DNA of 64,000 bases from Candidatus Aminicenantes bacterium UBA2190 (lineage in GTDB: Bacteria > Acidobacteriota > Aminicenantia > UBA2199), in contig DCVK01000037.1 in NCBI GenBank assembly GCA_002335385.1, positions 6,658 through 70,657 of the forward strand. Direction: 5' to 3'. This document shows, one piece after another, positions 33,470 through 40,557 of the stretch. Both the position numbers and the translations under genes were made by a program. Within the stretch, counting starts at the first letter, position 1; each line of letters opens with the position of its first letter. The notes under the pieces are model-generated. The model saw nothing but the letters and a program-made list of their open reading frames with translations. It did no database searches and had not been told where the DNA came from.

Positions 33470-34435
33470 ATGGCAAAGAACGACCTGATCGGCGGTTCCC
33501 TTTGGGAACAGTACTCGGCCAAGGTCAGCGAGCGCATGAACAACCCCCGCCACCGCGGCGAGATCAGCGAAGCCGAGGCCGCCGCCCTGGGCGCGCGCCT
33601 GGTCGTGGCCGACTGGGGCGCCGAATCGTGCGGCGACGCCGTGCGCCTGTATTGGGCCGTCGATCCCAGGAGCGACCGCATCCTGGCCGCGAAGTTCAAG
33701 AGTTTCGGCTGCGGCACGGCCATCGCCTCCTCGGACGTGATGGCCGAGCTGAGCGTGGGCAAGACGGTCGACGAGGCCATGAAAATCACCAACATCCAGG
33801 TGGAGGAGGCGCTGCGCGACGACGCCGGCACCCCGGCCATCCCGCCGCAGAAAATGCACTGCAGCGTCATGGCCTACGACGTGATCAAGAAGGCGGCCTC
33901 CATCTACAAGGGGGTCGACATGGCCAGCCTGGCCGAGGAAGATATCGTCTGCGAGTGCGCCCGCGTCAGCCTGCGCACCATCCAGGACGTCATCCGCATC
34001 AACGACCTGAAGACGGTCGAGGAGATCACCCAGTACACCAAGGCCGGCGCTTTCTGCAAGTCGTGCATCCGTCCGGGCGGCCACGAGCAGCGCCGGCACT
34101 ACCTGGTGGATATCCTGCGCGACACGCGGGCCGCGATGGACAAAGAAAAGCTCACGCTGCAGGCCGATGTCGGCGACTTCGCCTCCATGAACCTCATCCG
34201 CAAGCACCGGGCCATCGAGAAAACGCTCGACGAGAAGGTCCGGCCCATGCTGGCCGCCGACGGCGGCAGCCTGGAGGTGGTCGACATCAGGGAATCCCAG
34301 GGAACGGTCAGCGTCTACATTCGCTATCTGGGCGCCTGCCGCGGCTGCATCAGCAGCACCAAAGGCACCCTGCAGTTCATCGACGGCCTGCTGCGCCGGG
34401 AATTGTCCGACACCATCCGCGTCATCACGCTGTAG
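33470..34435 (+). CDS. nifU: three-domain Fe-S scaffold protein NifU
   Basis: 321 residues; GGAGG site 9 nt before the ATG at 33470. IscU-like domain with the three scaffold cysteines in ESCGDAVRLYW, GCGTAIASSD and MHCSVMAYDV. Central BFD-like [2Fe-2S] domain with DIVCECARVS and AFCKSCIRPGG (four cysteines). C-terminal Nfu domain with GACRGCISSTKG (CxxC, about 293). Length and order equal authentic NifU. It assembles transient clusters with sulfur from the NifS next door and hands them to targets such as the Hcp and ferredoxin encoded just upstream, which need several clusters. Confidence 0.94.
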   Translation: MAKNDLIGGSLWEQYSAKVSERMNNPRHRGEISEAEAAALGARLVVADWGAESCGDAVRLYWAVDPRSDRILAAKFKSFGCGTAIASSDVMAELSVGKTVDEAMKITNIQVEEALRDDAGTPAIPPQKMHCSVMAYDVIKKAASIYKGVDMASLAEEDIVCECARVSLRTIQDVIRINDLKTVEEITQYTKAGAFCKSCIRPGGHEQRRHYLVDILRDTRAAMDKEKLTLQADVGDFASMNLIRKHRAIEKTLDEKVRPMLAADGGSLEVVDIRESQGTVSVYIRYLGACRGCISSTKGTLQFIDGLLRRELSDTIRVITL

Positions 34436-34531
34436 CCCGCCATGCCGAGGTGCGACCGGCGGAGACCCCGCGCCCGGGATGCAGGGAAACGCGAGCAACA
34501 GAAGGTCTGCAGCCGTCAGAGGAGGCACGCC

Positions 34532-36151
34532 ATGAAACGGTACCCGATCCTTTTCCTTTCCCTGGCATTACTCGCGGCAGGCACCGGCGCCGCAACCGGC
34601 GGCGACAGTCTCCAGAAGCGCTGTGACCGACTCGGCAAGGGCCAGCTGCAGAGCGTGATCGAGTTCCTCAGCGCCGACGCCCTGGAGGGGCGTGCCCCCG
34701 GCACCCGCGGCGGCGAACTGGCGGAAAACTACCTGCACGCCCTGTTCAAGGAATTCGGGCTGCAGAGCCGCTTCCAGCCCTTCACCTTGCACGGCTTCCG
34801 GCTCGAGGCGCTGAGGGCTTCAGCCGGCGGGCGCCACCTGGCGTTCGGCGAGGAGATCGTCGGCAGCCATGTCCGCCCGGACAGGGAGTTCTGCCTGGAA
34901 GGCGACGCCGTGTTCGTCGGTTTCGGCATCCGCACGACCCTCTGGAAGTGGGACGACTACAAGAAGGCCGACCTGCGCGGCAAGGTGCTCGTGGTGCGCG
35001 TCAACGACCCGGGTCAGTTCGCGCCCGGCATTTTCGACGGCAACGCCCTGACCTATTTCGGCCGCTGGACCTGCAAGATCGCGGAGGCTGCCCGCGCCGG
35101 CGCCAGGGCCATCCTGCTCATCCATACCACTCCCAGCGCCGGCTACGACTGGAACGTCGTGCGCAACTCCTGGTCGGGAGAGGAGCTGTACCTGCCCGCC
35201 GACCTGGACAACGGCCTGGAGTTCCGCGGCTGGGTCCGCGAGGAAAGCCTGCGCTCGCTCCTGGCCGCACGCCGCCTCGACCTGGACCGCCTGTACGCAA
35301 GGTCCCTGCGCCGTGATTTCCGCCCCGTCGACCTGGGATTCAAGGTGCGCATCTCCGGCCGCAACGCCTTCCGCACGCTGGCGGCGCGCAACGTCATCGC
35401 CGAGCTCCCCGGCCGCTCGGGCAAAAGCATCGTCGTCAGCGCCCATATCGACCATTTGGGGCGCGACGAACGCAGAGCGGGAGACCAGATCTTCAATGGC
35501 GCCATCGACAACGGCGCGGCCGTGGCGGCCATGGCCATGGTGGCCAAGGTCTACGCCGAGGCCGGGCGCGAGCTTCATTACGGCCTGACCTTCCTGGCCT
35601 GCCAGGCCGAGGAGGCGGGACTGCTGGGGGCCAAATACTTCGTCTCCCGGGCCGACCGCCGGACGATCGTGACCAACATCAATTTCGAGTCCACGCCGGT
35701 CTGGGAAGAGAGCCCGGACATGTTCGCCGAGGGGGCGCAATACTCGACCCTGGAAGGGATGCTGCGCCAGGTGGCCGCCGCCCAGGGGCTGAACTACGCG
35801 CCGTTCTCCATGTCCGACCAGGGGCTGTTCTTCCGTTCCGACCAGTTCCCTTTCGCCCAGGCCGGCATCCCGGCAACCTGGCTCTCGGCGGGAGAAAAGA
35901 CCGCCAGCGGGCGCAACCGCCTTGCCGAGTTCTTCCAGGGCGGCGCCTACCACACCGTCGACGACGAATTCGACCCCGCCTGGGAACTGCAGGGGCTGCG
36001 GCAGACGGTCAAGCTGGCCGTGGGCCTGATCGAGCACCTGCAAAAGACCCGCGCCGTCCCCCTGTGGAAGGGCCGCCCGCCCTTCCCGCTGACCGGCGGT
36101 CCGCTGCCGGGCGAGGTTGACTCCGGACGCGATTTATGGTATAAAAAGTGA
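34532..36151 (+). CDS. secreted M28-family zinc aminopeptidase with PA-type insert
   Basis: 539 residues; AGAGGAGG 8 nt before the ATG at 34532 (an upstream frame extension has no ribosome site). Signal peptide 1-20 (LALLAAGTGA). A protease-associated-like domain spans about 85-260 (FVGFGIRT, LRGKVLVVRVNDPG, AARAGARAILLIH). Catalytic domain about 295-510 with ordered zinc ligands and base: SAHIDHLGRDE (His, Asp), NGAIDNGAAVAAM (bridging Asp), ACQAEEAGLLGAKYF (Glu-Glu), NINFES (Glu where Asp is usual), and AYHTVDDEFD (last His). Expected to trim N-terminal residues from peptides in the periplasm or outside. The rplU promoter lies within its last codons. Confidence 0.9.
   Translation: MKRYPILFLSLALLAAGTGAATGGDSLQKRCDRLGKGQLQSVIEFLSADALEGRAPGTRGGELAENYLHALFKEFGLQSRFQPFTLHGFRLEALRASAGGRHLAFGEEIVGSHVRPDREFCLEGDAVFVGFGIRTTLWKWDDYKKADLRGKVLVVRVNDPGQFAPGIFDGNALTYFGRWTCKIAEAARAGARAILLIHTTPSAGYDWNVVRNSWSGEELYLPADLDNGLEFRGWVREESLRSLLAARRLDLDRLYARSLRRDFRPVDLGFKVRISGRNAFRTLAARNVIAELPGRSGKSIVVSAHIDHLGRDERRAGDQIFNGAIDNGAAVAAMAMVAKVYAEAGRELHYGLTFLACQAEEAGLLGAKYFVSRADRRTIVTNINFESTPVWEESPDMFAEGAQYSTLEGMLRQVAAAQGLNYAPFSMSDQGLFFRSDQFPFAQAGIPATWLSAGEKTASGRNRLAEFFQGGAYHTVDDEFDPAWELQGLRQTVKLAVGLIEHLQKTRAVPLWKGRPPFPLTGGPLPGEVDSGRDLWYKK
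36117..36145 (+). promoter_or_regulatory. promoter of the rplU operon
   Basis: TTGACT, 17 nt, TATAAA with TGG before the -10. It overlaps the 3' end of the peptidase gene and lies 28 nt before the rplU ATG. Confidence 0.75.
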
Positions 36152-36173
36152 CATCCAACCAAGGAGTATGACC

Positions 36174-36527
36174 ATGTTTGCCATATTGGAAACCGGCGGA
36201 AAGCAGTATAAAGTGGCCGAAGGCGATATACTGGAGATCGAGCTGCTGCCCGCGGAGCTCGTAAAAAAGGATACGGCCAGCCTGAATACGGTGCTGCTGG
36301 TCCAGGGCGATAAGGACGTGCTCATCGGCGACCCCTACGTCAAGAACGCCAAGGTCAAAGCCAAGGTCCTCGGCGAGATCAAGGACGAGAAGATCCGCAT
36401 ATTCAAGTACAAGCCCAAGAAGGGCTACCAGAAGTCCCAGGGCCACCGGCAGAAGCTGCACCGCATCCAGATTGAAAAGATCGAGATCAAGTCAAGCGCC
36501 AAGGCCAAGGAAAAGGAGACGGAATAA
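36174..36527 (+). CDS. rplU: 50S ribosomal protein L21
   Basis: 117 residues. The family start MFAILETGGKQYKVAEGD is chosen: AAGGAG lies 7 nt before the ATG at 36174 but only 1 nt before the ATG at 36168. Conserved L21 tail KVLGEIKDEKIRIFKYKPKK, then GYQKSQGHRQKLHRIQIEKI, followed by a Lys/Glu-rich extension of about 15 residues. L21 binds 23S rRNA domain I near L20. First gene of the ribosome/GTPase operon; TAATG overlap with rpmA. Confidence 0.97.
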   Translation: MFAILETGGKQYKVAEGDILEIELLPAELVKKDTASLNTVLLVQGDKDVLIGDPYVKNAKVKAKVLGEIKDEKIRIFKYKPKKGYQKSQGHRQKLHRIQIEKIEIKSSAKAKEKETE

Positions 36528-36778
36528 TGGCTCACAAGAAATCGGGCGGCAGCGCCAAGAACGGCCGTGAAAGCACGTCCAAGCGCCTCGGCGTCAAGAA
36601 GTTCGGCGGCGAGCAGATCCACGCCGGCTCCATCATCGTGCGCCAGCGCGGCACGCGCATCCGCCCCGGCAAGAACGTCGGCATCGGCAAGGACGATACC
36701 CTGTTCGCCCTGTCCAGCGGCAAGGTGCGCTTCGTCGACCGCGCCGGCCGCAAGTTCGTTGAGGTCGATCCCAGCTAA
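36527..36778 (+). CDS. rpmA: 50S ribosomal protein L27
   Basis: 83 residues: MAHKKSGGSAKNGRESTSKR, LGVKKFGGEQIHAGSIIVRQ, RGTRIRPGKNVGIGKDDTLF. No N-terminal extension needing cleavage is seen (Firmicutes-type extension absent). L27's N terminus reaches the peptidyl-transferase centre. Start codon overlaps the rplU stop. Confidence 0.98.
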   Translation: MAHKKSGGSAKNGRESTSKRLGVKKFGGEQIHAGSIIVRQRGTRIRPGKNVGIGKDDTLFALSSGKVRFVDRAGRKFVEVDPS

Positions 36779-36840
36779 GCCGTGGCGGGGCCGGCTCGCC
36801 TCCCCCGCCCGCTTTTCCCCGCACCCGGGGCAGCCATCCC

Positions 36841-37839
36841 ATGTTCGTTGATCGCGTCATCGTTTCTTTCCGCGCCGGGGACGGCGGCGACGGCTCGCGC
36901 AGTTTCCGCCGCGAGAAGTTCATCCCCCGCGGCGGCCCCGACGGCGGCGACGGCGGCAAGGGCGGCGACATCGTCATCATCAGCAGCCCGGTTTGCCAGT
37001 CCCTGACCGACTTCAAATACCAGCGCCAGTTCGCCGCCGAAAACGGCGGCGCCGGCAGCCGCCGCAAGTGCAGCGGCCGCAACGGCGCCGACATCGTGCT
37101 CAAGGTGCCGGCCGGGACCGTGGTCAAGACCTTCCCCGACGAGAAGCTGGTTTTCGACTTCGACCGTCTCGACCGCCGTTTCGTCATCGCCCGCGGCGGC
37201 AAGGGCGGCCGCGGCAACGTCCATTTCAAGTCCTCGGTCAACCAGGCGCCGCGCCGCGCCGAGAAGGGAGAGCAGGGCGAAGCCATCCAGGTCGTGCTCG
37301 AGCTGAAGCTCATCGCCTATGCCGGACTGGTCGGCCTGCCCAATGCCGGCAAGTCGACCCTGATCTCGAAGATCAGCGCCGCCCGGCCGAAGATCGCCGA
37401 CTACCCTTTCACCACCCTGACCCCCCACCTGGGGGTGGTGGATTACCAGGGGCGCAGCCTGATCGTGGCCGACATCCCCGGCATCCTGGCGGGCGCCCAC
37501 CGCGGCGAGGGCATGGGCCTGGAGTTCCTGCGCCACATCGAGCGCACCCGCATCCTGCTGTTCGTCATCGACGTCTCACCCTTCAGCTCCCTGCCGCCCT
37601 TGAAGACCTTCGAGGTCCTGGAGAACGAGCTGAAGCAATACCAGCCGCAGCTGCTGCGCAAGAAGCTCGTGGTCCTGGCCAACAAGATCGATTTGGCGGC
37701 AGGGGAGCGCGACGGCATCGACGCCTTGCGGAATTTTTGCCGCCGGCGTAAAATCCCCCTCGTGGAGATCTCGGCACTGAAGGCGACCAACCTGGAAAGA
37801 ATGAAGCAACTCCTCTTTTCGGCCCATGACCCGGCATAA
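36841..37839 (+). CDS. obgE: GTPase Obg/CgtA
   Basis: 332 residues. Glycine-rich Obg fold (1-158: GDGGDGSRSFRREKFIPRGG, PDGGDGGKGGDI). Then the G domain with G1 GLPNAGKSTLI (about 165-175), G2/switch TTLTPHLGVV, G3 DIPGIL, G4 NKID and G5 SALKA near the C terminus. No extra C-terminal domain. It is a large-subunit assembly and ppGpp-linked GTPase, normally next to rplU-rpmA as here. Overlaps nadD by 14 nt. Confidence 0.97.
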   Translation: MFVDRVIVSFRAGDGGDGSRSFRREKFIPRGGPDGGDGGKGGDIVIISSPVCQSLTDFKYQRQFAAENGGAGSRRKCSGRNGADIVLKVPAGTVVKTFPDEKLVFDFDRLDRRFVIARGGKGGRGNVHFKSSVNQAPRRAEKGEQGEAIQVVLELKLIAYAGLVGLPNAGKSTLISKISAARPKIADYPFTTLTPHLGVVDYQGRSLIVADIPGILAGAHRGEGMGLEFLRHIERTRILLFVIDVSPFSSLPPLKTFEVLENELKQYQPQLLRKKLVVLANKIDLAAGERDGIDALRNFCRRRKIPLVEISALKATNLERMKQLLFSAHDPA

Positions 37840-38476
37840 GACCGGTCTGCTGGGCGGCACCTTCAACCCCGTCCACCGGGGGCATATCGAGCTGGGCCTT
37901 AAGATCAAGACCGCCTTCGGCCTGGACCGCGTCCTCTATATCCTCTCGGCCCGGCCGCCACACAAGAAGCGGCAGACGCTGCCGGCGGCGGAACTGCGCC
38001 TGGCCATGCTCCAGGCCGCGCTGCAGCCCCACCCGGGGCTGGAAACGTGCGAGCTGGAGCTGCGCCGCCAGGGGGAATCCTGGACCATTGACACCCTGCG
38101 CGAATTGCAGGCCGCGGCCGCTTCCGGCGAGCGCTTCTATTTCATTACCGGCAGCGAAGGATTCCTGAAAATCCGCACCTGGAAGGAGTACCGCCGCATA
38201 CTGCGCGAGGTCTACTTCATCGTCGTCCTGCGCCGCCCCGAACACCGGCTGAAGGTCGAGCGGCTGCTGCGCGAGGAGGGCATCCCCTTCGGTCCCGCCC
38301 TGTTGGAGGCGGACCCGCCGCCGGGAGCCTTCCTGCACTCCTACGTTTCGGACTACCTGGAGCTCTCGGCCACCGCCATCCGCCGCAAGAGGTCCCACGG
38401 GCAGGACGTTTCGCCCTACGTGGAGCACAACGTGCAAAAGATCATGGAGGAAATCAAACTGTATGAAGAAGGATGA
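37826..38476 (+). CDS. nadD: nicotinate-nucleotide adenylyltransferase
   Basis: 216 residues. Nucleotidyl-transferase signature GLLGGTFNPVHRGHIELGLK at 7-26 with the HxGH motif; ISRKRS-type motif appears as LSATAIRRKRSHGQD (about 184-198). Converts nicotinate mononucleotide and ATP to deamido-NAD in NAD synthesis. Overlaps obgE (14 nt) and rsfS (14 nt), a normal gene order in many phyla. Confidence 0.94.
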   Translation: MTRHKTGLLGGTFNPVHRGHIELGLKIKTAFGLDRVLYILSARPPHKKRQTLPAAELRLAMLQAALQPHPGLETCELELRRQGESWTIDTLRELQAAAASGERFYFITGSEGFLKIRTWKEYRRILREVYFIVVLRRPEHRLKVERLLREEGIPFGPALLEADPPPGAFLHSYVSDYLELSATAIRRKRSHGQDVSPYVEHNVQKIMEEIKLYEEG

Positions 38477-38861
38477 ATACGACCGCATCCTGGAGGACCT
38501 GCAGCATCGCCGCATTCCGGGCGGGATCAAGAAGGCCGTGGCCGCCCTGCTGGACAAGAAGGCGGAAAGGATCACCGTGCTCAAGCTGAAGGGACTCAGC
38601 GAGATGACCGATTACCTGGTCATCTGCAGCGGCAACTCGGCCCGCCAGAACAAGGCCCTGGCCGACGCCGTGCGCGACCGTCTCCAGCAGGACCTGCGGC
38701 TGCGGCCGCTGGGCAGCGAGGGCGAGGCGGCGGCCGAGTGGATACTGGTCGACTACGTCGACTTCATCGTCAACATCTTTTCCGCCGAGTGGCGGAAAAA
38801 GTACGCGCTGGAAAAACTGTGGATGGATGCCAAACGCTACGATTTTTCCCCTGATCTCTAG
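38463..38861 (+). CDS. rsfS: ribosomal silencing factor RsfS
   Basis: 132 residues. DUF143 signatures: VLKLKGLSEMTDYLVICSGN, SARQNKALADAV, and EWILVDYVDFIVNIFSAEWR near the C terminus. RsfS binds L14 and blocks subunit joining in starved cells. Its end overlaps the start of the next gene by 35 nt, an unusually deep overlap. Confidence 0.95.
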   Translation: MKKDEYDRILEDLQHRRIPGGIKKAVAALLDKKAERITVLKLKGLSEMTDYLVICSGNSARQNKALADAVRDRLQQDLRLRPLGSEGEAAAEWILVDYVDFIVNIFSAEWRKKYALEKLWMDAKRYDFSPDL

Positions 38862-39747
38862 CCTGGCCGACCCCGCGTCGCTGGCGGTACGGGCCGCCGT
38901 GGAGCGCGTCGCCGGGCTGGACACCTCCGTGCTGCTCTGGGGCGAGACCGGCAGCGGCAAGGATTTCTGGGCCGAGGCCCTGGCCGCCGCCAGCCCGTTC
39001 CAGCCGCTGCTCAACCTGGGCTGTGGCGACGTGCCGGAGACCCTCCTGGAAAGCGAGTGGTTCGGCTACCGCCGGGGGGCGTTCTCCGGCGCCGACCGCG
39101 ACAGCGAGGGCAAGTGGCGCCAGGCCGGAGGCGGCACGATCTTCCTGAACCAGATCGACCTCCTGAGCCTGGCCATGCAGGCCAAGCTGCTGCGCGCCAT
39201 CGAGCGCAAGAAGGTATTTCCCCTCGGCTCCGCCAGCGAGGTCGACATCGCGGCGCGCTTCCTCTTCTCCGCCGACGCCACGATCGAGGACAAGGTGCGC
39301 CGCGGCGAGTTCCGCGCCGACCTCTACTATCGCATGGCGACGGTCAGCATCCGCATTCCGCCCCTGCGCGAGCGCCCGGGCGACATCCTGCCCCTGCTGC
39401 GTCACTTCTGCACCGGCCAGGGAGTCGCCATCGCGCTCGACGACGAGGCGCAGCAGCGCCTGCGGCGCTACCCCTGGCCCGGGAACATCCGCGAGCTGCG
39501 GAACTTCGTCGGCAGCCTGGCCGTGCGCGGCGCCGCTCTGGACGCGGCGGCCGTGGCCGCCCTGCTGGATCGCCCGGGGCCCGTCCTGGACCTGATCCTC
39601 TCCGGCGAGCGTACCCTGGCCGAGGTCGAGGCCGAGTACACCGCCTATCTGCTGCGCAAGTACCGCAACAAGAGCCGGGTGGCGCGCATCCTCGGCATCT
39701 CGCGCAAATCGCTGTACAACAAGATGAAGCGCCATGAACGCCATTGA
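38827..39747 (+). CDS. orphan sigma-54 activator (bEBP) with altered Walker B
   Basis: 306 residues: a bare AAA+ sigma-54 interaction domain plus a Fis-type helix-turn-helix, without receiver, GAF or PAS sensor. Walker A GETGSGKD (39-46), sigma-54-contacting loop GAFSGA (84-89), arginine-finger segment FRADLYYR (162-169), IPPLRERPGDI (177-187), sensor II WPGNIRELRN (217-226) and HTH about 270-303 (SRVARILGISRKSLYNKM). Walker B, normally LFLDEI, reads IFLNQID (105-111): both acidic residues are replaced by Asn108 and Gln109. The sensor I Asn is also lost (FSADA). ATP hydrolysis should be impaired unless residues elsewhere compensate. It overlaps rsfS by 35 nt and rlmH by 14 nt, so expression is tied to ribosome biogenesis genes. 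It is a candidate regulator of the three sigma-54 receptor promoters. Confidence 0.9.
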   Translation: MPNATIFPLISSLADPASLAVRAAVERVAGLDTSVLLWGETGSGKDFWAEALAAASPFQPLLNLGCGDVPETLLESEWFGYRRGAFSGADRDSEGKWRQAGGGTIFLNQIDLLSLAMQAKLLRAIERKKVFPLGSASEVDIAARFLFSADATIEDKVRRGEFRADLYYRMATVSIRIPPLRERPGDILPLLRHFCTGQGVAIALDDEAQQRLRRYPWPGNIRELRNFVGSLAVRGAALDAAAVAALLDRPGPVLDLILSGERTLAEVEAEYTAYLLRKYRNKSRVARILGISRKSLYNKMKRHERH

Positions 39748-40198
39748 ACTGGTCTGTCCCGGCGAACTGAAATTCAGCGGCCTGCGGGAACTTGAAAAAA
39801 AATATTTACAAAACATAAATTATTATGTAAAATTCAGCGTAAAAACAGTCAGGGAGATTCGCGGCAAGGAGGAGGCTTTCGTGAAAGGCAAGGAAGGCGC
39901 GTTGTTCCTGAAGGAGATCCAGCCCCGGGACTACGTCGTCGCCCTGGACGAAAAGGGGAAAAAGATGGACTCGCGGCGCTTCGCCGCCTTCCTGCAGGAG
40001 AAGATCTCCTACCACCCGGCGCGCCTGCTCTTCCTGATCGGCGGCTTCGCCGGCTTCGCCCCGCAGGTGAGCGCCCGCGCCGACCTGGCCATTTCCTTTT
40101 CCGACATGACCTTCGCCCACGATATTTTCCGCATCCTCTTCCTGGAGCAGATCTTCCGGGCCATGACCATCATTCACGGCACCTCATATCACCGTTAG
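39734..40198 (+). CDS. rlmH: 23S rRNA pseudouridine-1915 N3-methyltransferase RlmH
   Basis: 154 residues, SPOUT class. C-terminal family pattern is kept: LLFLIGGFAGF (SAM-binding glycine turn, about 96-106), ISFSDMTFAHDIFRILFLEQ (about 117-136) and IFRAMTIIHGTSYHR at the end. Methylates pseudouridine 1915 in helix 69. The N-terminal part (KKYLQNINYYVKFSV) has locally AT-rich codons unlike its neighbours. Overlaps the activator gene by 14 nt. Confidence 0.93.
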   Translation: MNAIELVCPGELKFSGLRELEKKYLQNINYYVKFSVKTVREIRGKEEAFVKGKEGALFLKEIQPRDYVVALDEKGKKMDSRRFAAFLQEKISYHPARLLFLIGGFAGFAPQVSARADLAISFSDMTFAHDIFRILFLEQIFRAMTIIHGTSYHR

Positions 40199-40209
40199 GA
40201 GAAATGACC

Positions 40210-40554
40210 ATGAAAACAGAACAGATCGCCAAGATAAAAAAACGGCTGCTTTCCCTGCGCGACGAGATTCTGAAGGTCATCGATTGGCGCGACGCCCCCG
40301 GCGGTGCCGACGGCGCCATGGACGAGATCGACCAGGCCAACGAGCTGATCGAGAAGGAGATGGGCTTCGTCATGTCTAACAACATGCGCGCCAACCTCAA
40401 GGAGGTCGAGGAAGCCCTCGCCCGCATCGAGAAGAAGCACTATGGCAAGTGCCTGCACTGCGGCGAGGAGATCTCCCCCAAGCGGCTGGACGTCCTGCCG
40501 TTCGCCCGCTACTGCGTCCCCTGCCAGGAGAAGATGGAGAGCCGCGGCCGCTAG
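40210..40554 (+). CDS. DksA/TraR-family zinc-finger protein
   Basis: 114 residues; AGGAG is 8 nt before the ATG at 40210 and only 2 nt before the in-frame ATG at 40204, so the former is used. Long helical hairpin (1-75) with an Asp-rich tip (WRDAPGGADGAMDEIDQANE), then CLHCGEEISPKRLDVLPF and YCVPCQEK forming a Cx2C-x17-Cx2C zinc ribbon. DksA-like proteins reach into the RNA polymerase secondary channel and modulate rRNA and stress promoters, usually with ppGpp. Last gene of the rplU operon; its stop is 3 nt from the convergent stop of the next gene. Confidence 0.88.
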   Translation: MKTEQIAKIKKRLLSLRDEILKVIDWRDAPGGADGAMDEIDQANELIEKEMGFVMSNNMRANLKEVEEALARIEKKHYGKCLHCGEEISPKRLDVLPFARYCVPCQEKMESRGR

Positions 40555-40557
40555 GGA

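Noticed and set aside
32257..34435. nitrogen-fixation cluster
   Set aside because: Only nifS and nifU are present, which serve general Fe-S assembly in many anaerobes.
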